In this document: positions 23,562 through 32,334 of the stretch, one piece after another
Position numbering within the stretch: the stretch's first letter is position 1
Layout of the letters: every line of letters begins with the position of its first letter
Source: Lingula anatina
Lineage: Eukaryota > Brachiopoda > Lingulata > Lingulida > Lingulidae
Direction of reading: 5' to 3'
NCBI RefSeq assembly: GCF_001039355.2
Contig: NW_019773772.1
Span: 1 to 32,979 of the forward strand
DNA: 32,979 nucleotides
Made by a program: the position numbers and the translations under genes
The notes under the pieces: model-generated
The model's input: only the letters and a program-made list of their open reading frames with translations
Database searches by the model: none
What the model was told of the DNA's origin: nothing

Positions 23562-23859
23562 AATATGTAAAGTATCTAAATGCTTTGATGTCTACAAGTT
23601 TCATCTATTTTTCAGCTTGTGGAGACAAGCCATTTTTGTTTTACCAAAGAAATGATCATTTTTTGGGGCAGTCAAACAATGGAAAGATACTTTTACTGCA
23701 TTATGTCTCTAAAGTATATTGTATTACATAAAATGACAGCATTTTATTTAGTTATAACACAGCTTAAAACTGCATGAGAGAATAGTATGATAGAATGTAC
23801 AAAATAAATCATGTTTACAAAGCACTGGGCTTATCCAGACTACCAAATTATGCAATAGT

Positions 23860-24026
23860 CAGGGGCGGATTTAGGACGTCTTCTGGGTCTCCCAGAAGAC
23901 GGTCAGATTTTCAAGTTTACATTGAAGGGTGTCTAATTTTTCCGTCGGAAGACGGTCAGAAATGAAGAATGGATTGACAAAGATAATTTGGAAGACTGTC
24001 AGAAAATATCTCTCAATCTGCCCCTG
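23860..24026 (-). mobile_element. CAGGGGCGGAT MITE, copy 3 (inverted) with ATAGT target duplication
   Basis: The same 167-bp element in opposite orientation, starting CAGGGGCGGATTTAGG and ending ATCTGCCCCTG. It is flanked by ATAGT on both sides (23855-23859 and 24027-24031). It has the same internal GTCTTCTGGG / CCCAGAAGAC hairpin. Confidence 0.85.
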
Positions 24027-24065
24027 ATAGTTACTGTTGAGTCACCTCGTTGCTATGATATTATT

Positions 24066-24208
24066 GTACCACCAGCGTTAGCGCTGGCGGTACACATGGT
24101 TTCGGTCCCGTCCGGATCGTTCCGCCGGCTCCGCCGGCTCCGCCGGCTCCGCCGGCTCCGTTGGCTCCGCCGGATGGCTACCGTTACCGCTTCTCCTCCT
24201 AGACGGTA
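24066..24208. mobile_element. hairpin plus (CTCCGCCGG)n patch, cut at an N (repeat-element fragment)
   Basis: The arm GTACCACCAGCG (24066-24077) pairs with CGCTGGCGGTAC (24082-24093) with one mismatch and a 4-nt loop. A GC-rich stretch with 9-bp CTCCGCCGG units follows (about 24119-24175), then ordinary sequence and a single N at 24209. The hairpin-then-GC-tandem layout resembles that at 32595-32705, so I infer a fragment of a similar non-autonomous element. The Arg/Leu-rich open frames on both strands are products of the 9-bp repeat. Confidence 0.55.
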
Positions 24209-24774
24209 NTAGTTGTTATGAAAGCATCTGGACATGTGCCCAACATTTTGATATTGCCTTCATATACAGTATGTTTCATATAATTGTAAGGCTGTAGTTC
24301 ATGTTCACCAAGGTCATTTTCACACTGCAGGACTGGCTAAGACCAGAGAAAAAAACTAAAGAATTATATGTTACCATATACCATAGGCTGGTTCCACAAA
24401 AAGAACTTAAGGCTAGAAATTGTTCCAGACTTAAAAAGTGTTTACTGTCCTTTGACCTTAAACAATTACAAATAATCAGTACAAATAAATATTTTGGCTG
24501 TTTTATTAAATGAAATATATGGCTAATGCTTTTGACCAAAGATATAATTATCCTTGTAAGTATGTTCTTGTCTTAGATCAAATTTGGTGAAATATTTGGT
24601 CTAAAGTTTAGAAAAAATTATCTGTCTAAAGGAATTTTGTGAAAGTGGTATACCAAACTGGTCAGTTTCAGAGTTTAAGGGAATTAAGGGATAAAGATCT
24701 GAGCTAATGCTGCAGTGTGGCTGTTTGATTTGATGTGAACAGATGTTGCGCTGTGACACATACATATGCACGCA

Positions 24775-24806
24775 CCCCCCCCCCCACGCACACACACACA
24801 CACACA
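24775..24806. repeat. poly-C plus (CA)n microsatellite
   Basis: A C-run followed by a CA dinucleotide run. Confidence 0.9.
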
Positions 24807-25809
24807 AATGCACACGCTGTGCCTTGTATAAGAAAAAGCATATTTTAGGTACTGCACAAAGTCTGTCGCACTGGAGCACAGTCCACATATGCCGTAGTTC
24901 ACTTACTTGTTTTTCGTGTGTAGCACTGTAAATGAGTGGGAGGGATGACGTCCACTAGCCACCCCACCCTCACCCCTTCATTGTGTTAGGAGTGAAGCAC
25001 AACACATCTTATTGCATTTTGGATGAGACGAGATCACTTTTGATGAAATCTTTCATTTGTGTCTGTGTAAACATATGATATACAGGCTATTCTTTAAAAT
25101 TGAAGTATATCTTTGTCAGGAAGATTTTTAATGTCATGGGTTTTATCTATATTTATGTGCCTGTGGCTGCAATGTCGCTCTGACAAATATTGGAAAAACT
25201 TAAATGATATTTCCATCAATAATCTTTTAAAAATCATTCATGTTGGCTGCTCTCAGTGTTCATCTACTAGAAGTGCATTAAATTATTTTGAATACATTTT
25301 AAGTTTTAATGTCAATTCATTTGTTCAATGCTGCTTGGAATATATGTATTGGAATAATTTTGGTGTGAGGTATGTATAGCTAATTCTTTGATAATGTGCT
25401 ACTTTTCATTTTTTTCTAGCTGTTTTTGAAAGATCAGCATTTTAATAAATTTCAATCATTGATGTCTGTCAATAATTTAGTTTATCTTACATAAAATGTC
25501 AAGCCAGTTTTCTGTAAGTGTAAATTTCATTTGTCTGCCATTTTACTTGTGTTGGCCATTTTGCTTTCCCAACAGATTTCTCCTTACTTTTGAACTTAAG
25601 TTCTCAGAATTATTTTTCAGAATGTCATTCCTAATGCTATAATAAAAAATTTATCACAATATTGAAAGTACATGCATAGTTGTGAAAATTGTCAGTCTAG
25701 ACCAATCCCTCTTCCCCTTTATACTCACCACTTGGGGGGGGGGGGGTGACAATTGATGCATACCAGTCTCCAGGAGGCCAAAAGACATATTGTAAGCTAT
25801 AGCACAGTA

Positions 25810-25812
<3 letters not shown>

Positions 25813-25864
<52 letters not shown>
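25813..25864. repeat. (AT)n microsatellite
   Basis: About 26 TA dinucleotides; a G-run of about 12 lies just upstream (25735-25746). Confidence 0.95.
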
Positions 25865-25866
<2 letters not shown>

Positions 25867-26291
25867 GTCTTTCTGTATCAGCTCCCCATGGTCCGTCCCC
25901 ATGGGTAGAGCACTCTTCGAAAGTCAATCGATTATATTCTCCATGATATATATAAATATATTAGAACCAGACTACTTTTTACTAGGAGCCCCAATGAATG
26001 TCACATTCGCTACTTTATAAATCCCCTCATTTGTACATTTGCCATGTGAGCAGGTATTTGTGAAGATAGGAAAGTAAAGCAACTGGCTCCTATCAGGAAC
26101 AAGAGTCTGGTTACTTCCTAAAAGAAACATAAGTTGCCTGGAAGAGAGAAAATTGAAGATTGGCGAGAAGAATATATATCATTAACAGCTGTTGATTTTT
26201 AATTCCAGCTGATTTACCACCACTCTGCTACTTATATTTATTTAAAGTTATAAATCAGTTTTAAATGCTATTGATTTTGTTCTTTTCATAG

Positions 26292-26504
26292 GTGATTGTT
26301 CAAATATACGGTGCCTGTACAATGCCACCTGTCAAAATGGCCGCTGCATTTGTCGCGAAGATTGCCCAAATCATTACGACCCCGTTTGTGGCTCAGATGG
26401 AGAGACCTATGATAACGAATGCGAGATGAATCGGGAAGCATGTATTACCAACACTGAGATAAGCATAGACCATCAGGGTGTTTGTGATGAGCTGTCTGGG
26501 TCAG
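26292..26504 (+). CDS. AGRN-like: agrin-like exon: complete follistatin-like domain C (FOLN + Kazal)
   Basis: The acceptor is TTCTTTTCATAG|GTGATTG and the donor is GGGTCAG|GTAGAT. The exon is 213 nt, phase 1 on both sides. It encodes the FOLN part CSNIRCLYNATCQNGRCICR EDC and, without an intron, the Kazal part PVCGSDGETYDNECEMNREA C...C, closing at DHQGVC. It ends with DELSGSG. An N-A-T sequon lies in the FOLN loop. Unlike domains A, B and D, both halves share one exon. By position before the SGSGSGE motif it corresponds to vertebrate FS7. This is the clearest follistatin-like domain in the window. Confidence 0.95.
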
Positions 26505-27793
26505 GTAGATGAAGAAAATTAAGTTTCTCGGGGCTACTTTGTCTCAGCGCCCTGACCTAGCTGAGCTTGAATTCAATTCTGTGTGAACCAGCTTCTTCAT
26601 TTTCAAATCTCCACATGTGCACTCCTATGAAATGGGATTAGAGCGAGTATTTGTGGAAATTTGCTCATGAAGTTGTCTTACTAACACGGTCTAAATCTCA
26701 AGCTACAGTGTTTGTCTCTGTGATTTATGAGACCTCTCTATACCTTAATGTATAATGGAGTAAAGGGTGACTTTGTTAAATGTTAACTGTGTAAGCGTAA
26801 TCTTGATCATGAACTACTGAAAATTTACTTTATATTAGAATCAGTAAAATTTTGGATTGAATAGCATATAATCTCACAGTGCCACAAAATGTGATTATTT
26901 TGAATATTGTGATAACTGTACAGTAATATGAAATTTTTACTTTCATTTTTTGTGTATAGAACTATGACTATGGTTCCTTTTAGTATTAGTACCATACTAG
27001 TAGTTTCACTAGATTTGACATCTAACCTGTAGATAGTGCTTCTAATACTGCATGACTGCATATGAATGTTTATCATAACTAACTTGTATAAAGGAAGCAA
27101 AGCTCAAATTCAATCAGGATCTCTTAGTCTGAAAATAACACAGACAACCTTTTTTGGATGCAATTGCAGAATCTAGTTTTTGGCTGAATATTTGGTATTT
27201 TTTATAAACTAAGCGTTTTCAAGACCGTAAGTATACTTTTTTACTGCCAGCTTTCTTTTTGGTAAATTTACCTTATTTTTGCTTTATTGTCATTATTTTT
27301 GCGTGGTATTGGAGAATGTTGTTTTTCATATTCATACTCTTTTAATCAGAGAAACTTATTATTAGTGTGATGTGGTATGAGGCCTTATTCCACTTAAAGA
27401 AAAAAATAATCTGGTATGGTAACTGATAGTGGCTTGTCTTGTGCTGAAAAAGGGACATTTTTGGCTTTGTGCTGCCATCTTGTGACAAATTTTGCTTAAA
27501 TGAATCAGATATAAATTATATGTAAACATATAATATATAACTTTCAGCATTAACATCTTGGGCTGCTGCTAAACTAAAATATATGCAAATGACTTTGGTT
27601 TGGGGTTAACCAAATGATTATCCCTTTTCTGCGAATTTATACTTGTAGTGCAGTAATTTCTAAAGTGCAATCATTGTGGCTACAAATCTGATGAATATAT
27701 CGGGCTGCAGTTTGGAACTGCGACTATTATTCTGGGTAATTTAAAAACAGAATTCTGTTATTATACCACTAAAGACATTTTCAACACACACAG
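26505..27793 (+). other. intron (1.3 kb, phase 1)
   Basis: AT-rich, no recognised repeat element or coding. It splits the Gly codon inside the SGSGSGE glycosaminoglycan site. It ends with CAACACACACAG. Confidence 0.75.
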
Positions 27794-27902
27794 GTTCAGG
27801 AGAAACAGTATGTGAAGAAACTACATGTCGCTTTGGTGGAGTTTGTGACTTTGACGCAGAAGGAAATGGATGTGTCTGTAAAACAGATTGCCCGGCCATT
27901 GG
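27794..27902 (+). CDS. AGRN-like: agrin-like exon: GAG site and FOLN half of follistatin-like domain D
   Basis: The acceptor is ACACACACAG|GTTCAGG and the donor is ATTGG|GTAAAT. The exon is 109 nt, phase 1 in and phase 2 out. It encodes GSGETVCEETTCRFGGVCDF then DAEGNGCVCKTDCPAI and two bases of a Gly codon. With the preceding exon it makes ELSGSGSGE, repeated Ser-Gly next to acidic residues, the usual context for glycosaminoglycan attachment. The FOLN cysteines follow. The equivalent in vertebrate agrin is the start of FS8. The phase-2 exit is the only phase-2 junction in the window. Confidence 0.9.
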
Positions 27903-28355
27903 GTAAATGTTACCAACTTGCTTTTGATAACTGTTATATATGATGTCAGTTAATGTACCTATTGAAGTTCTTGTCTAAACTTATAGATACACCACAAAAT
28001 GAATGCGATGTTTTAACTTGTTAAAACAAGTTCGAAGCGTGAGTGGGTGTTATGTACACCCGGACATTGTTCTGACAAGTAGAACATTTGACTTAAACTA
28101 TGATCAATTTTGAGAGAAAAAGACTTTATGAAATATTTTTTAAAGATGTTTCCTATCTGCAGCATGAATTAATTAACAAATATTTATTCTAGCTATCATG
28201 CAATGTAACATACTGTATTAGTATTTAAACAGAGATTGTTACAAAGAGCAAAGGGGTGAATACTTTCTTTTAATGGCTTCTTTCTGCAGTGTAAATGCAT
28301 GTTTAGTCTGTAAATTAGTATTACAACTGAAAAAAAATGGTGTTTTTGTTACCAG
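27903..28355 (+). other. intron (453 bp, phase 2)
   Basis: AT-rich, nothing recognised. The acceptor TTTTTGTTACCAG is preceded by an A-run. Confidence 0.75.
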
Positions 28356-28453
28356 GTCGCCAGTTTGTGGCAATGACGGCAAGCGGTACATGAGTAAATG
28401 TCACTTGGAAGTCGCCATGTGTAAACGCCAGAGAGAGATCAAAGAAGTACCAT
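28356..28453 (+). CDS. AGRN-like: agrin-like exon: Kazal half of follistatin-like domain D
   Basis: The acceptor is GTTACCAG|GTCGCC and the donor is GTACCAT|GTAATG. The exon is 98 nt, phase 2 in and phase 1 out. It encodes SPVCGNDGKRYMSKCHLEVA then MCKRQREIKEVP and the first base of the closing Cys codon. That codon (T|GC) is completed by the lustrin exon, which confirms both splice sites. The core DGKRYMSKC deviates from the usual DGxTYxNxC. The motif GSPVCG formed across the upstream junction matches FS8 of vertebrate agrin as I recall it. The open frame beyond the donor is intron read-through. Confidence 0.9.
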
Positions 28454-28728
28454 GTAATGTTGTTCAGCTGAATTTTCTGCATTAGAATATCAAACAGATG
28501 TTATAAATAGATGATGGATCTTTCTTAATCGCAAATTTTAAAATTTTAGAATGCATACAATTATTTATCTTGAAGTTATATTTAAGGGTATTTTATAATA
28601 AAACAGAAAAAGTGATGGGCTAGTCAAAAAATTGTGAATATAACACAAAATGCATGCATCACTGACATCACTGACTCTTATTTTTTATTATTATTTTTTT
28701 AATGACTCAATATTAATGACAATTCCAG
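28454..28728 (+). other. intron (275 bp, phase 1)
   Basis: AT-rich with a T-rich tract before ATTCCAG. Nothing else recognised. Confidence 0.75.
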
Positions 28729-28887
28729 GCCCTCCTTCGATTGCCTGTGATGGAGAGACGCCGTTGGTCAACCCAAGAACTGGCAAAGACTATGACTGCA
28801 GCATTGACAGTCTTGATGACCCTTGTCCAGCTAACAGTTACTGCCACAAGGGACCAAAGTTTGCCAAATGTTGTTTGGAAGTTACAA
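28729..28887 (+). CDS. AGRN-like: lustrin-type Cys-rich module exon
   Basis: The acceptor is GACAATTCCAG|GCCCTCC and the donor is GTTACAA|GTAGGT. The exon is 159 nt, phase 1 on both sides. It encodes PPSIACDGETPLVNPRTGKD, then YDCSIDSLDDPCPANSYCHK and GPKFAKCCLEVT. The pattern C-x-G-x-P...C......CP..xYC......CC, with six cysteines, is that of the lustrin cysteine-rich repeat (Pfam Lustrin_cystein), known from nacre proteins and many secreted proteins of nematodes and other invertebrates. The first base pair of the exon completes the last Cys of the preceding Kazal domain. Vertebrate agrin has only a short Pro-rich spacer here, as I recall. Its function in agrin is unknown; an extracellular protein-binding or protease-related role would be a guess. 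Confidence 0.85.
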
Positions 28888-29151
28888 GTAGGTGCAAAAT
28901 TATTGGAACAGAAATCATCTGAACTACCTGTTGCTGAAATTGAGGCTGTGTACACTGCATGATGGCATATTTAGCTTGGGTTAATTTTAGTAGTATTTTA
29001 AAGTTATATCAATAAATTTTCTCTGCTTTCTTTAATTAATTAATTTTATCAGTAAATGTTAAAGTATTTTAGTATTGTTATTTTTAGACTTTTTAATTAT
29101 TTGTAAAGTGCATTGAAATGTAAAAAATGGAATGCGCTATATAAGAAATAA

Positions 29152-29176
29152 ATATTATTATTATTATTATTATTAT
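29152..29176. repeat. (ATT)n microsatellite
   Basis: About 8 ATT trinucleotides. Confidence 0.9.
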
Positions 29177-29225
29177 ATTTGAGATGAAAAAACATGTCAT
29201 TACAACTTATTTATATATACTGTAT

Positions 29226-29310
29226 TGTTTGGAAGTTATAAGTAGGTGCAATTATTTTCTTAATGTAACCGAAATTGAGGCTGTGAACACTGCATGATGT
29301 TATTTGAGAT
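29226..29310 (+). pseudogene. diverged duplicate of lustrin-exon 3' end with decoy donor
   Basis: TTGTTTGGAAGTTATAAGTA at 29225 onward repeats the exon end and splice donor found at about 28871-28890. The later block AATTGAGGCTGTG.ACACTG then CATGATG.. repeats 28938 onward. Only the last bases of the exon are present, so this is not a second coding exon. The donor-like AAGTAGGT is retained. Confidence 0.75.
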
Positions 29311-29663
29311 TTAAAAATGTGCGAGAAACCTGCCATTATTTCTCGACCCATTCTCTTCCATATTCTGCCATATCTTACTTGATTTTGTGTTCAGTTCAGA
29401 GAGTTTTGGTCATTTCCGATGATTCATGATTTATTATGAAAGGGGTTTTGGTGGCTTAATTACTTTATGCCTCTGTTTACAGATTTTCACAAGATGCTAT
29501 TACCGCTGTATTTTCACATTTGGCAGGAGCAAAAGGTTACCCTTAGCAAAATGAAAAGTGTGCATCACATGTGCAGCTCATCTTTGCTTAAGTATTTTAA
29601 TATATAAAATATTAAAATATTTTCCCCGAGATGTATACATACTACTTAAATTTTACGTTCCAG

Positions 29664-29756
29664 AGCCTATTCCTATTCCTTGTGCAGAGAGTAAATATGG
29701 CTGCTGTCCTGACGGAAAGACGTCTTCTCCTGGTCCCAATGGAGCCGGATGTCCTA
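29664..29756 (+). CDS. AGRN-like: agrin-like exon: four-Cys YGCC module
   Basis: The acceptor is TACGTTCCAG|AGCC and the donor is GTCCTA|GTAGGT. The exon is 93 nt, phase 1 on both sides. It encodes PIPIPCAESKYGCCPDGKTS then SPGPNGAGCP. The signature C..SxYGCC.DGxTxxxGPxxxGCP is the module directly before the first laminin-EGF domain of agrin, and it also occurs in other extracellular proteins. The Pro/Ile start is a short linker. Its junction to the next exon gives GCP-S-S-CEC, the same arrangement as vertebrate agrin. The ORF on the opposite strand here and the (GT)n-derived frame are artefacts. Confidence 0.93.
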
Positions 29757-29782
29757 GTAGGTCTTAGGTGTAGCATGGATGC

Positions 29783-29818
29783 ATGTGTGTGTGTTTGTGT
29801 GTGTGTGTGTATGTGTGC
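29783..29818. repeat. (GT)n microsatellite
   Basis: A GT dinucleotide run with few interruptions, just inside the intron. Confidence 0.9.
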
Positions 29819-31406
29819 ACGAACATGCATGTGTGAGGGAGTTGATCATTTATGACCTACATTTAATTTCTTCAATGTGCAAAAAGAAGTATCTAGTAGG
29901 TGGTTCTGGTACAATTTATGAGTTTTCATTGTGATGTCATAATCCATTTTTAAGGGCGATTGGTTAATATTTTTGTGAATACGAATCATTCTTTTTAAAT
30001 CTGTTGCTCAATGATACTCATTATGGAAATAAACGACTGATTTTACTGTTTGTGCTACTGTAACAAATTTTGTCGACATTTGGAGAGGATGATGGGTTGA
30101 TGCTGGTTATGTGGTTTTTTGCTGTGTACTACCCCCCTGAAATGTGGATGGTGTAAGGTTTCTTGTATCTTTCTTTAAAACAGACATTTAACTTCTTGTC
30201 TATGCCTCAACTTGCTGCATCTGATATTTAACATGCATATGAAGTTTAATGCCATAAATGAATAATGGTAAAGTTATCTAATTATAATATGAATTAACAA
30301 TCTGAACTTATCAGAAAAGTAATTTTCAGACTTTGTTAAAATTGCAACAGCATATGGCTGTAATTACTTATTCACTTTGTGGGTATTGAGTTATGTGCTT
30401 CAGCTTCCATGAGTTTCCAATATTATATGTAACCAGCAAAGGTGAGCTCTTAAGGTGCAGTCAGACAGGTTTTGGAGGGACCGAGAACCGTCTCAGGTAT
30501 CAGTGCATCCCCAGAGCACTAAAGAGTTTACAACTTGGGACAGATATTTCTAGTCCCAGTTTTTACACAGTAAATCCATCCTTGACATGTTTTAAACTCG
30601 GGTGTATTTTAGGTAATATTTTGGTGATGCATTTTGGACACAAAACATTTTGACTTTTAGACCTGTATGAATGTGACTTGAAATTCACTCCTATGGATGA
30701 TGGCTTGTGAAAATAAATTGACAAGTCAAAAGAAAACTTACTGCAATACGATTACATTTAGGCTCCAGCTTCAAAATCTAATAATCATCATCAAAGCACA
30801 ATATGTATACCGGTTGAATAAAATTACACATGGAACAGGAAGAAAAGCAGGGTTACAGCAGTATGTTTTCAACTAAAAACATGAACATTTGTGAAATATT
30901 TGACAGTACAAAATTTTCTGATCTCAATAATTGAAGTGATTATCATAACAATATTTCTTGAGCTTTGCTTCAGCTTTGTTGAGATATATCTATAGTCAAA
31001 AGCATTTTGGTACTACTACATGTATATTTGAGCATGTACATGTTTATAAGTATATCAATATGTAAAATGAGCTAATCTTAACAATGATCTCTCTCTAAAA
31101 TTTAACCAACCTGCATGCATGACATTAAAATCCTATAATATATTTTAACCTTCTTGTTAACACTGCATGTGAATGCAGTACGTATTAACTATTTTATGGT
31201 CATGCAATTCACAAACAGGACTACAGCCAGGAACTTAACATGGGAAATTCTAATCGAGAATCCCATGTCATCTGCACTTTAGGTAGTTATGTCTCTGTTG
31301 ATGACTGCCTTTGTCCATAATTATATAATTAATATGTAGTGCATCTGCATATTTGCATCTGGGATGGAAATCTCAAATACTGTACTAATGAATAGTGCCA
31401 TACTTA

Positions 31407-31621
31407 GGCTGTATTCCCAGAGCTTTTAGATCGATCTATCCCCGCGGGGAGTCTCACTAGATTACTGTCAGATAATCCGGCTTAAATGTCCGTCCCGCCT
31501 ACTACAAGCTGTAAGGGGGTAATTAACTTTCGTGTCCGCTAAGCTGACAGCTATTTAGCGTGAACCCCCAGGGAGTTAGGTCGATCTAAAGTAGATCGAT
31601 CTAATCTCTGGAAATGGGGTC
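31407..31621. mobile_element. PIF/Harbinger-like MITE (about 215 bp, TTA target duplication)
   Basis: The left end GGCTGTATTCCCAGAG and the reverse complement of the right end GACCCCATTTCCAGAG are inverted repeats, followed on both sides by TTAGATCGATCTA. TTA flanks both ends (31404-31406 and 31622-31624). There is no coding capacity. The interior is GC-richer than the surroundings. Confidence 0.75.
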
Positions 31622-31911
31622 TTATACTTGAGAGCATTTAAAAAAAGTTCTGATAATCTATAAAATGCTAGTTATAAGTATACTGTAGTACAGTGTATGT
31701 AACCTGCATTGTTGAAAATGATCAATATCCATGCATTGTTTTGCCTAACAAGCATGATGCACCTGTTATTAATAATCATAAGCTGCATCTTTCACAAGTG
31801 TAGAATTGAAATGTATTTCTCTTTGTAGCTCAGTCATTTTAATCATTATTGAACAATTTCAGTAACTTTTTTTCAAAATTTTTTTTCAAATATTGTTTTA
31901 TCGCTTTCAAG

Positions 31912-32076
31912 GTAGCTGTGAGTGTAACCCTTTTGGTTCATTCGGAAAGACATGCGACCCCACTTCAAAACAATGCTCGTGCAAGCCCGGCGTAAGTGGA
32001 CTGCATTGTGATCGTTGCGAAATCGGTTATTGGGGATTTCGTAAAATTACAACTGATGGTAACAGTGGCTGCATTC
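31912..32076 (+). CDS. AGRN-like: agrin-like exon: laminin-type EGF domain (LE1)
   Basis: The acceptor is ATCGCTTTCAAG|GTAGCTG and the donor is TGCATTC|GTAAGT. The exon is 165 nt, phase 1 on both sides. It encodes [40 protein letters not shown] and [14 protein letters not shown]. The cysteine order CxCNPxGS....C......CxCKPGVxGxxCDRC..GYW.F......GC is that of laminin EGF domains, and the sequence closely follows LE1 of vertebrate agrin as I recall it. Vertebrate agrin then has a second, different LE and a further follistatin-like domain. The apparent Met start of the open frame is a TTG in the intron and is not used. Confidence 0.95.
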
Positions 32077-32334
32077 GTAAGTTTTTTCTTTTTTTTTCTT
32101 TTTTGAAGAAAAGTTAGCTTTTTATGAAAGTGCAGATTTAAATAATTTTATTTCATAATTTCATTTTTATTTAGAGTAGCTAATCAAATTTCACAATTAT
32201 ATTCATTTGATTTAGACCAAATTTCGTTGGAGTAATGTCACAAAGTTTGGATAGCAAAGGTGTTAAGATTTAGTCAACTAGATTTTTCTGTTCAAATTTT
32301 GANTTTTTTCAAATATTGTTTTATCGCTTTCAAG
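32077..32334 (+). other. intron between the two LE copies (258 bp, phase 1), containing N at 32303
   Basis: The first 95 bases belong to the duplicated unit. About 130 bases of unique AT-rich sequence follow, then a single N, then the 5' intron part of the second copy. Confidence 0.7.

Larger units (their letters stand above)
20132..26291 (+). other. intron (6.2 kb, phase 1) rich in repeats
   Basis: Non-coding. It contains the perfect hairpin (21362-21419), an old dispersed repeat (22013-22169), CAGGGG-type MITE copies 2 and 3 (23395-23561 and 23860-24026), a hairpin plus GC-rich tandem patch (24066-24208) cut by an N at 24209, a C-run with (CA)n (24775-24806), a G-run (25735-25746) and (AT)n (25813-25864). 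The region 24300-24510 has an open frame after a CTGCAG but no recognised domain or fitting donor. Confidence 0.7.
28888..29663 (+). other. intron (776 bp, phase 1) with duplicated exon end
   Basis: It contains an (ATT)n run at 29152-29176 and, at about 29226-29310, a second diverged copy of the exon end and adjacent intron (see separate entry). The acceptor is TTTTACGTTCCAG. Confidence 0.75.
29757..31911 (+). other. intron (2.2 kb, phase 1)
   Basis: It holds (GT)n at 29783-29818, a Harbinger-like MITE at 31407-31621, and a small hairpin at about 31240-31270 (ACATGGG against CCCATGT with ATTCT/AGAAT inside). The open frame at 30393-30653 shows no domain and no fitting splice sites. It ends in a T-rich tract, ATCGCTTTCAAG. 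Confidence 0.7.

Noticed and set aside
23308-23604. Open frames on both strands near 23.4 kb
   Set aside because: They read through MITE copy 2; the sequence is shared with copies 1 and 3 and is not a gene.
24053-24235. Arg/Leu-rich or Arg/Ser-rich open frames on both strands
   Set aside because: Produced by the CTCCGCCGG tandem repeat inside a repeat-element fragment, and running into an N.
24301-24513. Open frame after CTGCAG as a possible exon (DWLRPEKKTKELYVTIYHRL)
   Set aside because: No cysteine module or linker composition and no donor in fitting phase; its content does not fit the gene.
30393-30653. 86-residue open frame as a possible exon between the YGCC and LE exons
   Set aside because: The YGCC and LE exons join directly with the residue order expected for agrin, and this frame has no fitting splice sites or domain.
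31240-31270. Small hairpin as a possible microRNA precursor
   Set aside because: The stem is only about 12 bp, interrupted and too short for a pre-miRNA.
31893-31911. Apparent start residues before the LE domain
   Set aside because: The first codon is TTG within the intron's T-rich tract; the exon starts at 31912 after CAAG.
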